Positions 16,012 to 24,877 of a stretch of 64,000 nucleotides of DNA are shown here, piece by piece. The notes beneath the pieces are model-generated. The model searched no databases, was not told where the DNA came from, and was given only the letters and a program-made list of their open reading frames with translations. The stretch is from Candidatus Hydrogenedentota bacterium (GTDB lineage: Bacteria > Hydrogenedentota > Hydrogenedentia > Hydrogenedentales > SLHB01). The DNA lies in the NCBI GenBank assembly GCA_020849535.1, contig JADLGB010000258.1:1-64000 (forward strand), written 5' to 3'. A program made the position numbers and the translations under genes. Positions within the stretch are counted from its first letter, which is position 1, and each line of letters begins with the position of its first letter.

Positions 16012-17025
16012 CTAATTGCCTCTCGCTATGACCACCATTGAGGCAATGATCACCGCGACTCCAGAGAGAAGTAAACGGATGCAACGGCTATTCGTACCAC
16101 GCCATTCACCCGTGGCCATTCCGGCCACATTGCTTGCGACGAGCGTCATCCCAATGAATACGGGCCAGCCAATAACAGCACCCGAGGGACCCATCTTGCT
16201 TGCCCCGATCCCGTAAAGCATCACGCCACCGAACCACGTCAGCCCCATGAGAATGGTGCTTATCCAATGTGACAAGGTGCCGGTTTGGAGATAGCGGCTC
16301 CATCCCGCGCGCCCAATTCTCCACGAGCAAAATGTTAGATTCGCGAGAAAGCCTGCTGAGAGCGCCAGAGCCCAGACACTGAGGGATGCCAAACTGGACG
16401 GAGTCCCAAAATCGACCGCACGCGATTGCATGTCGCCGCTGAACGCGAAGCTGAAGTTGAGCATAGCAGAGAGCGCACCCGCCAGAATCGCAATGAGCAC
16501 ACTGACTGGGAATGAATACGAGGTGGTCCCGCTTGTCTCATCTTTGCCCGACTGCAGACGGGCACGCAAGTCTCCAGCGCGTGAACACAGGACTGCGCCG
16601 ACAACAAGGATAGCGTTTCCCAAGATCACAAAGAGCCCTTTGCGCGTGTGCAGGGAATCCGGCTGCAGCACAATGAGCGGGACCAATGAGCCCATACCGG
16701 AGACAATCCCCATCATCAGGCTACCGCCCAGTGCCAACCCAAGCCGTACGAGCCCCATACCCCACAGCACATTACCCACACCCCAAGCCAGCCCGAATCC
16801 ACATATCAATATCCACGTTGATCCGGAGAGTAGTTCACCCAAGTTGACCGTGAAGACACACGTCAAGGCCCACGGAAATATCACCAGACCCACGACGGAG
16901 TAGACCAACCATGAGTGCTGCCATTCCCACTTCTTCGTGAATTTAAGCGGAACGGCATACACTCCGGCCATCACGCCACCCATAACCGCCAGGGCTAACC
17001 CGAGCCTCAGGTTGGAATCGTCCAT
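16012..17025 (-). CDS. RhaT-like sugar:proton symporter
   Basis: A 337-residue inner-membrane transporter of the drug/metabolite superfamily, closest in pattern to L-rhamnose:H+ symporters (RhaT). About ten hydrophobic helices are visible, with family motifs VMGGVMAGVYAVPLKF in helix 1, WGVGNVLWGMGL in helix 3 and GPSGAVIGWPVF in helix 9. TAGGAA lies 6 bases before ATG 17025. The substrate is likely a deoxy-sugar or related monosaccharide, but this is inferred from family only. Its neighbours (UroD-like, DUF1080, sulfatase) suggest uptake of a sugar released outside the cell. Confidence 0.85.
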   Translation of the reverse strand: MDDSNLRLGLALAVMGGVMAGVYAVPLKFTKKWEWQHSWLVYSVVGLVIFPWALTCVFTVNLGELLSGSTWILICGFGLAWGVGNVLWGMGLVRLGLALGGSLMMGIVSGMGSLVPLIVLQPDSLHTRKGLFVILGNAILVVGAVLCSRAGDLRARLQSGKDETSGTTSYSFPVSVLIAILAGALSAMLNFSFAFSGDMQSRAVDFGTPSSLASLSVWALALSAGFLANLTFCSWRIGRAGWSRYLQTGTLSHWISTILMGLTWFGGVMLYGIGASKMGPSGAVIGWPVFIGMTLVASNVAGMATGEWRGTNSRCIRLLLSGVAVIIASMVVIARGN

Positions 17026-17318
17026 GCTATTCCTACCTTCACGTCCTCTTGCGCGCCGCGTCTTTCCGCATTCGGTTCGCAGTGCGCATTTCTTACGTAC
17101 GCCGTGAATACGCCGGTGGTCGGGTGTGGGTCTATCGACGATGTGGTGAAGACGCTGACCCTTATCCCTGTCGCGTAATGTGTCACCAAGGGGAGTAAGG
17201 CGTCGTGGAACATCTCGTGGGAGATAATCAGGCAGTCGCACGCGGCCGCCCCCGCAGGCAGCAGGCAGAGTGTGAAGATAGCCGTGACAATGCAAAGGCA
17301 GATGGCACGATTGTACAA
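17007..17318 (-). CDS. exported protein resembling the N-terminus of C25 (gingipain-like) peptidases
   Basis: A 103-residue frame with a clear Sec signal (YNRAICLCIVTAIFTLCLLP, then AGAAAC). The following DCLIISHEMFHDALLPLV and GIRVSVFTTSSI resemble the beta-strand/helix opening of C25 peptidase domains, but the catalytic His/Cys part is absent. The start is TTG 17318 with GGGAGG 6 bases upstream, an excellent site. Its 3' end overlaps the RhaT-like gene by 19 bases. It may be a truncated peptidase gene or a small intact protein; the signal peptide and ribosome-binding site show the 5' end is still gene-like. Confidence 0.45.
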   Translation of the reverse strand: MYNRAICLCIVTAIFTLCLLPAGAAACDCLIISHEMFHDALLPLVTHYATGIRVSVFTTSSIDPHPTTGVFTAYVRNAHCEPNAERRGAQEDVKVGIAWTIPT

Positions 17319-17390
17319 GGAAATCCTCCCGATTGGTGTGCCCGGTACCCCCAGATGCGCCCTCGCTCATTATAGCGCGAAATCGCCGGT

Positions 17391-18860
17391 CTACAACAAC
17401 GTATGCTCTACCAGTTTCGCAAAATCTTCGCGAAGGGGATCGTTGGAACGGGTCATTTCGGCGAGAAGGCGTTGCCGCAAATCGTGGAGCGTGTCGCGGT
17501 GGGCCGGATCGTCGATGAGGTTGCTCAAGGCGCTGGGGTCGCTTTCAAAGTCATAGAGTTCTTGGGGTACCCGATTAAGGAAAAGCTTCATGCGCGCGGC
17601 CATTTCGGGATTGCTCTTTGCCTCATCCTGCATGCCTTCCCACGCCGGACCCATCATGTAGTTGGCACCGAATTTCAGCCCGCTGCCACCCCAAGGATTC
17701 CAGATATATCCGTAGCGCCGGTCCTGCATGCAGCGGATGGAAAGGTTGCCGTTTTCAGGCCGGTTGTAGAGAGTGTAAAGCTGGTCGCGGCCGGGCTGGC
17801 TTTCGCCGCGCAGCAGTGACATGAACGATCGGCCATCGAGATCGGGAAGCGGCTCGAGATCCACCGCCTCGAGGATAGACGGCGCGTAATCTACGCCGCT
17901 GACAAAGTGATCGGGCTCGACTTTGCCTGCCTCCGTGACGCCGGGCCAGCGCACGAGCCACGGCGTACGCGTGCTCGTGAGGTAACAGTTGGCCTTCGCA
18001 AAGGGAAAGGCCATTCCGTTGTCACTCAGGTACATGACGAGTGTCTTCTCAGCCATCCCCGCCTCGTCCAATGCACGCAGGACGAGTCCCAGCGATTCGT
18101 CGCCCCGGTGTACCGAGGTGTAGTAGCAGGCAAGGTCTTCGCGCACTCCGGGGATGTCGGGGAGAAAGCCGGGGACTTCTATCTCTTCAGGCTTGTACGT
18201 GCGGTTCACCGGCAGGTGCTTCTGCCAGCGGTTGATTTCGTCCTGGCTACCGGCGAAGGGACGGTGCGGGTCCTGCGAATTCGCCATGAGGAAGAACGGT
18301 CTGCCCTCCGATTTCGCTCGCGCAAGGAACTTCTGCGTTTCTTCGTAATAGCGTTGCGGATCGCGGCCGATGCCGAGTTCGCTGGCAGGGACATACGTGT
18401 CCCAACAAAACTTCTCCTTCGGTGCGAGGTGAGTCTCTTTGCCGAAGATGCCATTCAGATAGCCCGCGGCACGTAAACGTTCCTGGAGCGTCGGCACGTC
18501 CTCGCGAATGGGATCGAAGGCCGGCGCACCCATGTTGTGGGGATAGCGGCCGGTCATCATACACTGGCGGGAAGGCTGGCAGATGGCCACCGTCACATGC
18601 CCTCTACTGAACCGGTAGCTCTCGCGAGAGAGCTTGTCGAGATTGGGCGTGATATCCGGCACCTTGGAACCCATGAAACCTAACGAGGTATAGTTCAAGT
18701 CATCCAAGGTAATCAGCAGTATGTTCAGTCGTGAATCCGGGACAGCCGCCACCGGCCTGCGGCGCGACGCGAGCGCGGCCGCGGATAACGCGCCGACGGC
18801 GGCGAGGAACGCGCGGCGGTTGATGCGGGCTTTGCATTGAGACGTCGAGTTCATATGCAT
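17391..18860 (-). CDS. exported formylglycine-dependent sulfatase
   Basis: A 489-residue sulfatase of the heparan N-sulfatase/iduronate-sulfatase-like type. A Tat-like signal (INRRAFLAAV) precedes the metal-binding LLITLDDLN and the motif CQPSR (Cys94 to formylglycine). Further on are GKETHL in place of GKWHL, and YLSDNGMAFPFAK. AAGGAG is 7 bases before ATG 18860. It is transcribed toward the C25-like fragment and transporter, but the 72-base gap leaves operon membership open. The CQPSR variant and the missing Trp in GKWHL set it apart from the other two sulfatases here. Confidence 0.9.
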   Translation of the reverse strand: MHMNSTSQCKARINRRAFLAAVGALSAAALASRRRPVAAVPDSRLNILLITLDDLNYTSLGFMGSKVPDITPNLDKLSRESYRFSRGHVTVAICQPSRQCMMTGRYPHNMGAPAFDPIREDVPTLQERLRAAGYLNGIFGKETHLAPKEKFCWDTYVPASELGIGRDPQRYYEETQKFLARAKSEGRPFFLMANSQDPHRPFAGSQDEINRWQKHLPVNRTYKPEEIEVPGFLPDIPGVREDLACYYTSVHRGDESLGLVLRALDEAGMAEKTLVMYLSDNGMAFPFAKANCYLTSTRTPWLVRWPGVTEAGKVEPDHFVSGVDYAPSILEAVDLEPLPDLDGRSFMSLLRGESQPGRDQLYTLYNRPENGNLSIRCMQDRRYGYIWNPWGGSGLKFGANYMMGPAWEGMQDEAKSNPEMAARMKLFLNRVPQELYDFESDPSALSNLIDDPAHRDTLHDLRQRLLAEMTRSNDPLREDFAKLVEHTLL

Positions 18861-19134
18861 AAGCGCTCTCCTTGGTGGGTACTGCAAGCTAGCACGCATG
18901 CCCTCACCAGCGCAAAACGGGCCTTGGCGCTATTGGAACACGGGCACGTTACCCATGCTCGGAAAAGACTGTCACAGTTCTCGGAGTGAGGTCACGAACA
19001 GTGCAAAACCTGATGGTAGGGCACAGATTACTTCAGCACCACCGGCACAATGACACCCGTCGGAAGCGGATCTCCATGCGAGTATTCTCATCGACAGCCA
19101 TGGGCGACAATGGCGCCCCTGGGATTTCCGTCAG

Positions 19135-20634
19135 ATGTTGATCACGTTGCGCAACATCTCGGTGCGGGCGGGCGATCGCATCTGCCTCAGGCACGTTAAC
19201 TGGACACTTCACCGGGACGAGCAATGGGCAATTGTCGGCCCGAATGGATCCGGAAAGTCTCAGTTGGCAAAGCTGATCGCCGGGGAATCGGTTCCGGCGA
19301 GGGGTGAGATCGAATATCATTTTGGCCTCGAAGATTCGCAAGGCGTGCCCGAAGACGAGGTCGAGTACGTTTCGCTCGAGAGCCACCGGGCATTGGCCGA
19401 ATTGGTCAGTGAGTATCACCAGGCCCGGTGGGAGTCATTTGAGGGAGAGGATTGCCCGACAGTGCGGGCCTTCCTGAACGATAGACCTTGCGCACGCGCC
19501 AACTGCCGGACAGAACTGACCGCCCTGATTCGCCGGCTTGATATGGACGCCCTGCTCGACCGCCGGCTCATTCACCTCTCGAACGGGGAGACGCGCAAGG
19601 TCCTGTTGACCAAAGCGCTGGTGGCCAGGCCCCGCTTACTCATTGTCGACGACCCCTACGCGGGTCTTGACGTGCACAGTAGGCTTGCGTTGCGGAAGAT
19701 CCTCGGCGAACTGATGCGTCACGAAGTCGCGCTCCTGCTCGTATCCAGGACGCTCGATGAATTGCCGGAAGGGGTCACGCACCTCCTCTATCTTGATAAG
19801 GGCCGGATTGCCGCGATGGGACCCAAGGAGCGGCTGTTGAAGGACCGCGCCCTGGCGCGACGCATCACGAGAGGCTCGAGGGCAACCACTACCGGGGTGC
19901 GGTTGCGTCTGGATCGTCACCCAGAACCGAAAGAAAAACCGGACGTGCTGGTGCGGATCCGCGACGCGAGCGTCGCATACGACGGGGTGAACATCCTCCA
20001 TGGTATCAACTGGACGATTCGCGCGGGAGAGCATTGGGCGCTGCTCGGCCCAAATGGCTCGGGCAAGAGCACGCTGTTGAGCTTGATCCTCGCGGACAAC
20101 CCGCAGGCCTATGCGACTGATATCGAGTTATTTGGTTCCCCCAAGGGTTCTGGGGAAAGCATCTGGGAGATCAAGGAGCAAATCGGCTGGGTGGCTCCCG
20201 AAATGCAGATCTTCTACGACGGCGATTCGACGTGCCTGCAGGTCGTCTGCTCCGGCTTCTTCGATTCGATTGGACTCTACCAACGTTGTTCCCCGCACCA
20301 ATACGCGACGGCACGACGCTGGCTTCACGATTTCGGGCTAGAAAAGGTCACTGATGCGCCATTCCATAGCGTTTCCGAAGGCCAGCAGCGGATGGCATTG
20401 ATCGCGCGCGCATTGGTGAAGAATCCGCTGATGCTGATTCTCGACGAACCGTGTGCCGGGTTGGATGAGGCGCATCGCCGGGCGCTCCTCGATTTCGTCA
20501 ACGCAATCGGCGTGCAGATGAATACGACTATCCTGTTCGTGACGCACCACGAAGATGAAATCCCCCCATGCATCACGCACGCGCTGCGTCTGCGGAAGGG
20601 ACGTGTGGCGCGTCGTGGACTGCTGAGGCGCTAG
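19135..20634 (+). CDS. tandem ABC ATPase, ModF-like
   Basis: A 499-residue soluble protein with two ABC ATPase modules. Each has Walker A GPNGSGKS (about residues 38 and 307), a signature (LSNGETRK; VSEGQQRM) and Walker B. In module 1 Walker B reads LLIVDDPYAGLD, with Asp where the catalytic Glu normally sits; module 2 has the canonical LILDEPCAGLD. The arrangement fits ModF (PhrA), a duplicated ATPase linked to molybdate genes, but no permease or molybdate gene is adjacent. Without a membrane partner it could act as a soluble factor. It is preceded by a 270-base divergent intergenic region with no clear promoter. Confidence 0.8.
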   Translation: MLITLRNISVRAGDRICLRHVNWTLHRDEQWAIVGPNGSGKSQLAKLIAGESVPARGEIEYHFGLEDSQGVPEDEVEYVSLESHRALAELVSEYHQARWESFEGEDCPTVRAFLNDRPCARANCRTELTALIRRLDMDALLDRRLIHLSNGETRKVLLTKALVARPRLLIVDDPYAGLDVHSRLALRKILGELMRHEVALLLVSRTLDELPEGVTHLLYLDKGRIAAMGPKERLLKDRALARRITRGSRATTTGVRLRLDRHPEPKEKPDVLVRIRDASVAYDGVNILHGINWTIRAGEHWALLGPNGSGKSTLLSLILADNPQAYATDIELFGSPKGSGESIWEIKEQIGWVAPEMQIFYDGDSTCLQVVCSGFFDSIGLYQRCSPHQYATARRWLHDFGLEKVTDAPFHSVSEGQQRMALIARALVKNPLMLILDEPCAGLDEAHRRALLDFVNAIGVQMNTTILFVTHHEDEIPPCITHALRLRKGRVARRGLLRR

Positions 20635-20781
20635 TCAGCCGGATCGAAGAGCGGAAGTCGCCGTTCGCGAAGGCCAATCGCCTCTCTTTGCTCTTCTGCC
20701 TCATGGGTGTATTCTGTGGCAGCACGTGCCGGCTCACAGGCCTTGCAGTGCCGAGTTCGAATCGAGGGGAGGCACGCCATC

Positions 20782-22710
20782 ATGGCATTGGGTATTACCG
20801 CATTGGTTTTCTGCGCCGCGCTTTCTGCTGAAGAAAATGCCGCCGCGGGCGCGACACCGTTGGCGCCTGGCGTTTACATGCTGGAAGGCGCAGTGAAGAC
20901 GGGTGTCCTTGTGCGTGATGGAAGGGCGCTGCTCATCGACTGCTGCGAGACCGTGAGCATGGAGCGCCTGCGCGCGCTCGGCGTGGAGCAGGTCGAGATG
21001 ATCTGCATGACGCAGCACCGCAGGCCGAATGTCATGGGTGCGTACCGCTTCGTAGAGGAGCAGAGCGCGCAGGCCGTTGTTGCCGAGAAGGATCGCGCGC
21101 TCTTCGAGGACGTCGACGCCTACTGGAACGATTGGCACAACCGCTGGCACCTGTACCATTTCCAGCCGGGCCCCCAAGTGCTGCCGCGCCGTCTGCCTGT
21201 GTCCCGAATCGTCATCGAGGGCGATACCATCAAGTGGCGCGGCCTGACCCTGCGCGTGATCGAAACGCCGGGGGCAACGGAAGGCGCCATTTCATACGTT
21301 GTGGACGTGGAGGGCAAATCGATTGCCTTCATTGGCGACGTGATGTGCGGTCCGGGACAGATCTGGGATCTCTACTCGCTGCAGAAGGGTTTCCGGAAAG
21401 TCGGCGACTACCACGGCTTCCTCGGAATGCGCGAACCGCTCATCGAGAGTCTGCATAAGCTCACAGCGGCCGCGCCGGTACTTGCTGTTCCATCACATGG
21501 GGCAACCGTTGAGAACTTCACCGATGCGGCGGCGCTACTGGAAGAGCGGTTGAACGCACTCAACCGGAACTTCGTCTCGATATCGGCGCTCAATCACTAT
21601 TTCCCCTCGCAGTTTGAGGACATGAAAGACGACCCTGCCCGGATGCCGCGGGCGGAACAGCTCGATCCGCCTGCGTGGATCCGCCGCGTCGCGTACACCA
21701 GTTTCGCCGTGGTCGCGGACTCAGGGGACGCCCTGTTGATTGACTGCGGACACGACAGCGTCCTCGCCAAGATCGACGAATGGCAGAAGGCAGGAACCGT
21801 CAAGTCGCTCGAAGGCTGCTGGGTCACGCACTACCACGACGACCACGTGGATTCCCTGTTCCGTCTCGCGACGCGCTACTGCCCTATCATGACGGACGCG
21901 CGCATGGCGGAGGTTCTGGAGTTTCCGCACCGATACTTTCTGCCGTGCATCGGGCCGACCCCGGTACCCGTGGCGCGTAAGACCGCCGACGGCGAGTCTT
22001 GGACCTGGAGAGAGTTCACGCTGACGGCGTTCCATTTCCCTGGGCAAACGCTCTACCACGGCGGCCTGCTGGTTGAGGGTCATGGCGCAAAAGTCTTCTT
22101 CGCGGGCGACTCCGGCGCCCCCACGGGTTTGGACGATTACTGCGCGCAGAACCGGACCTTCCTCGGCGCGGGACGCGGCTCGCGGCGCTGCCTCGATATC
22201 TGGCGAACAACCAAGCCGGACTATATCTTCAATGAGCATCAGGACAAGGCCTTTCATTTCACGGATGCGCAACTCGACCACATGGAGCAAACGCTGGCCG
22301 CGCGAGAAGAGATGGTCAAGGCGATGGTGCCTTGGGACGCCGCGGATTTCGCTCTCGATGAACACTGGGTCCGTACGTATCCCTACGAACAAGACGCCGC
22401 CCCCGGCGACTCGGTGACGATACAGGTGCACGTAACGAACCACGGCAATGCGCCCCTGCCTGTCACGGTGGAACCCAGGCTGCCGCAGGGGTGGAGTTGG
22501 GAACCCAACGCGAGCCGCGCTACCGCGGAAGTGCCCGCACGCACGGACGGCTGGGTCACCCCTGGCGCGACACATCCCGACGCCGTGCTGTCGGTGTTGA
22601 TCCGCATACCGTCGGGCGCGCAATCGGGCCTCTACGTGATCCCATTCTCCGTGGACTTCCGGGAGTGGAGGCTGGGTGCCATTAGGCATGCCCTTGTCCG
22701 CGTGCGCTGA
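20782..22710 (+). CDS. secreted tandem metallo-beta-lactamase-fold protein
   Basis: A 642-residue exported protein. A signal peptide (MALGITALVFCAALSA) is followed by two MBL-fold domains. In the first (about 30-280) the metal motif has decayed to TQHRR (77-81), though PGATEG and FIGDVMCG remain. The second (about 300-520) has an intact HYHDDH (350-355) and FFAGDSG. A C-terminal beta-sandwich of about 90 residues (VTIQVHVTNHGNAPLPVTVE) resembles CARDB/NPCBM-associated domains. GAGGGGAGG is 9 bases before ATG 20782, so the longer open frame is not used. Probably a hydrolase with one active and one structural domain; the substrate is unknown. Confidence 0.85.
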   Translation: MALGITALVFCAALSAEENAAAGATPLAPGVYMLEGAVKTGVLVRDGRALLIDCCETVSMERLRALGVEQVEMICMTQHRRPNVMGAYRFVEEQSAQAVVAEKDRALFEDVDAYWNDWHNRWHLYHFQPGPQVLPRRLPVSRIVIEGDTIKWRGLTLRVIETPGATEGAISYVVDVEGKSIAFIGDVMCGPGQIWDLYSLQKGFRKVGDYHGFLGMREPLIESLHKLTAAAPVLAVPSHGATVENFTDAAALLEERLNALNRNFVSISALNHYFPSQFEDMKDDPARMPRAEQLDPPAWIRRVAYTSFAVVADSGDALLIDCGHDSVLAKIDEWQKAGTVKSLEGCWVTHYHDDHVDSLFRLATRYCPIMTDARMAEVLEFPHRYFLPCIGPTPVPVARKTADGESWTWREFTLTAFHFPGQTLYHGGLLVEGHGAKVFFAGDSGAPTGLDDYCAQNRTFLGAGRGSRRCLDIWRTTKPDYIFNEHQDKAFHFTDAQLDHMEQTLAAREEMVKAMVPWDAADFALDEHWVRTYPYEQDAAPGDSVTIQVHVTNHGNAPLPVTVEPRLPQGWSWEPNASRATAEVPARTDGWVTPGATHPDAVLSVLIRIPSGAQSGLYVIPFSVDFREWRLGAIRHALVRVR

Positions 22711-22858
22711 CATTCCCGTAGAGAATGGTACGTGGTCCGTTGTGCATTTCAGATCCGAGTAGGTATTCTGCTGTCTCGTTATGTACCTTGTGCCTCAAGA
22801 ACCATCAGGGGCCAGTTTCGGCAGACAGCGTGCCGATATCACCGTGGGGGTAGCAGTC

Positions 22859-24337
22859 GTGGCGCGTCCTGTTTCTCGTCGTGAATTCATGCACCTGAGT
22901 GCCGCATCGCTTGCAGCGGCATCTTGCTCCTCTCTCACTTCCGGGCGAGCGAGTAGTCAGTCAAAAGCCTCAAAACCGAATCTCGTCTTCGTCTTTCCCG
23001 ATGAATTCCGGCGGCACGCCATCGGCTGCATGGGCGAGGATCCTGTCATCACACCCAACCTCGACAGGTTCGCCTCGGAAGGCTTGCTCCTCACCAACGC
23101 AATCAGCAATCGCCCGGTGTGCAGCCCGTATCGCGCGTCCATGCTCACGGGGCGTTACCCATTCTCAACCGGGGTGACCACGAACTGCTGGAGCCACACG
23201 GTGCAGTATGGCGTGCATCTGCGCGAGTCGGAGCGCTGCATCGGAGATGTGCTGAAGGACCAGGGCTACGCGTGCGGCTACATCGGGAAATGGCACCTTG
23301 AAGCGCCGTGCGAGCCCGCGCTCTTCCGGCACGGGGACAACAGCGCGTGGGACGAGTTCACGCCGCCTGGCCCGCGCCGGCACGGTTTCGATTTCTGGCA
23401 CTCGTACGGCTGCCACGACAACCACATGCGGCCGCACTACTGGACCGGAGACGCGCCGCGCGACGGGTACGTGGAGGTCGAGGACTGGTCTCCTCGCCAT
23501 GAGGCGGGCGTGGCCATCGATTTCATCCGCAACAGGGACGGCAAACAGCGTCCTTCCAGCCGGCCATTCGCCCTGTTTGTCTCCATGAATCCGCCGCACA
23601 TGCCCTTTGAGCTGGTTCCTCCAGAGTACCTTGAACGGTACGGAGAGAGAACCTCCGAACGACTTCTGACGCGGCCCAACGTGGACTTGGCAACGCAGCA
23701 AGGGCAGATTGCCAAACAATGGGCGAAACATTACTTTGCCGCGGTCACTGGAGTGGACGATCAGTTCGGCCGCATCCTGCAGTGTCTCCGTGAGGAGGGT
23801 CTTGACGACGACACCATCGTGGTATTTACCTCGGACCATGGCGAGATGATGGGCAGCCAGGGCCGCATGTACAAATCGTGGTGGTACGAGGAATCCATTG
23901 GGGTGCCCTTCATCATCCGATGGCCTGGCCACGTGCCGCAGGGCCGCGATGAGCTCCTCTTCAGCGCTCCCGATATCATGCCCACCCTCCTGGGCTTGAT
24001 GGGCCTTTCGCGTCAGATCCCTTCCGTGGTGGAAGGAACGGACCACTCGCGAGTTCTGCGGGGCCACAGCACGGAGCGGCCGGCCTCGGCACTCTACCTG
24101 AATCACGATCCGGACACTCCGCTTGAAGGAGCCCGCGGCCTCCGAACGCCCCGCCACACCTTTGTGATCGAACGGACGCCCGCTGGCGAGGTCCACCACC
24201 TCTACGACAACGAAGCCGACCCGTATCAAGTCCGTGACCTTGCGGGTACCGACGATTCCCTCGAAAAGTCGCTCACCGCCGAGCTGCTGCGTTGGCTCGA
24301 ACGAACGAGCGACCCCTGGCCAAAACCCGCCGTATAG
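22859..24337 (+). CDS. exported formylglycine-dependent sulfatase
   Basis: A 492-residue sulfatase. The signal combines a twin-arginine motif (VSRREFMHL) with a lipobox-like AAASC, so it may be a Tat-exported lipoprotein. The first metal motif is FVFPDEFRR rather than the usual TDDQ; the modification motif is CSPYR (Cys88), followed by GKWHLE and FTSDHGEMMG. The start is GTG 22859 with GGGGG 9 bases upstream; an in-frame ATG at 22781 would add 26 residues before the signal and is less likely. It lies 148 bases after the MBL protein on the same strand. Confidence 0.9.
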   Translation: MARPVSRREFMHLSAASLAAASCSSLTSGRASSQSKASKPNLVFVFPDEFRRHAIGCMGEDPVITPNLDRFASEGLLLTNAISNRPVCSPYRASMLTGRYPFSTGVTTNCWSHTVQYGVHLRESERCIGDVLKDQGYACGYIGKWHLEAPCEPALFRHGDNSAWDEFTPPGPRRHGFDFWHSYGCHDNHMRPHYWTGDAPRDGYVEVEDWSPRHEAGVAIDFIRNRDGKQRPSSRPFALFVSMNPPHMPFELVPPEYLERYGERTSERLLTRPNVDLATQQGQIAKQWAKHYFAAVTGVDDQFGRILQCLREEGLDDDTIVVFTSDHGEMMGSQGRMYKSWWYEESIGVPFIIRWPGHVPQGRDELLFSAPDIMPTLLGLMGLSRQIPSVVEGTDHSRVLRGHSTERPASALYLNHDPDTPLEGARGLRTPRHTFVIERTPAGEVHHLYDNEADPYQVRDLAGTDDSLEKSLTAELLRWLERTSDPWPKPAV

Positions 24338-24637
24338 GAGGCAAGCAACTGAGGACCGACGAGTAAACCGACGTTATTTTTCCTATCCTCGACGAAGTGT
24401 AAAGTCACGTCTCATGTCGCCCTTTGGCCACATCCGCAAATGCCAATTCACTGGCAGCCTTGCATCGCTTTCCTGGATTCAGAAGACGCATCTCCCAAGT
24501 AGGATTTGAGTATTCTGATGAATGAACATCACACCGCACGCGATCCGTGTGTCGAAACTTCGCGCATTCGATAGAGACTGTATAAGGGATCTTCTAACGT
24601 ATACGTGGCATTTGGGGTGCACAAATATGTTGAGGCA
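24338..24637. other. intergenic region after the third sulfatase
   Basis: No supported gene and no clear terminator in this 300-base stretch. It is less GC-rich than its surroundings, in keeping with the promoter region that follows. Confidence 0.45.
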
Positions 24638-24666
24638 TTGACAGCAAGATGATACGTTGCTAGAAT
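24638..24666 (+). promoter_or_regulatory. near-consensus sigma-70 promoter of the giant repeat-protein gene
   Basis: A perfect -35 TTGACA (24638-24643), a 17-base spacer and -10 TAGAAT (24661-24666, 5 of 6 to TATAAT). This is the best housekeeping promoter in the window. Transcription would begin near 24673, giving a leader of about 205 bases. Confidence 0.75.
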
Positions 24667-24673
24667 AGGCTGT

Positions 24674-24877
24674 TGTATTTCCCTATTAAATTTGACTCCC
24701 CGCAAGGCGCCTTTTTCGGGCAGGGGGAATCAGGTTGTACGTTCATGAAGGATACCTTTCACGCGGCAAGCTAGGGGGCTCGTGAAAAGAACGTCGGGCG
24801 CGTCGCGCAAGCACCTGTCTATCTCCATATCGTTCAGAGTTGCCGGAGCAGTTCAGTTTCACACGGGGGACGGAGTC
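24674..24877 (+). promoter_or_regulatory. long structured 5' leader of the giant repeat-protein gene
   Basis: The leader contains at least two potential hairpins: GACTCCCCGC near 24690-24699 against GCAGGGGGAATC near 24720-24731, and TTTCACG 24757-24763 against CGTGAAA 24781-24787 with a 17-base loop (CGGCAAGCTAGGGGGCT). The CACGCGGCAAGC...GGGGGCTCGTG part faintly resembles the ACGCAAAGC...GGGC core of c-di-GMP-I riboswitches. Resemblance is by eye and weak; another RNA element, or none, is possible. Confidence 0.3.

Noticed and set aside
20720..20775. tRNA-like TTCGAATCGAGG segment upstream of the MBL gene
   Set aside because: The T-loop-like word has no matching acceptor, D or anticodon stems around it.
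12170..24337. Anaerobic sulfatase or heme-pathway operon
   Set aside because: The UroD-like proteins lack heme-pathway neighbours and no maturase gene is present, so neither pathway was claimed.
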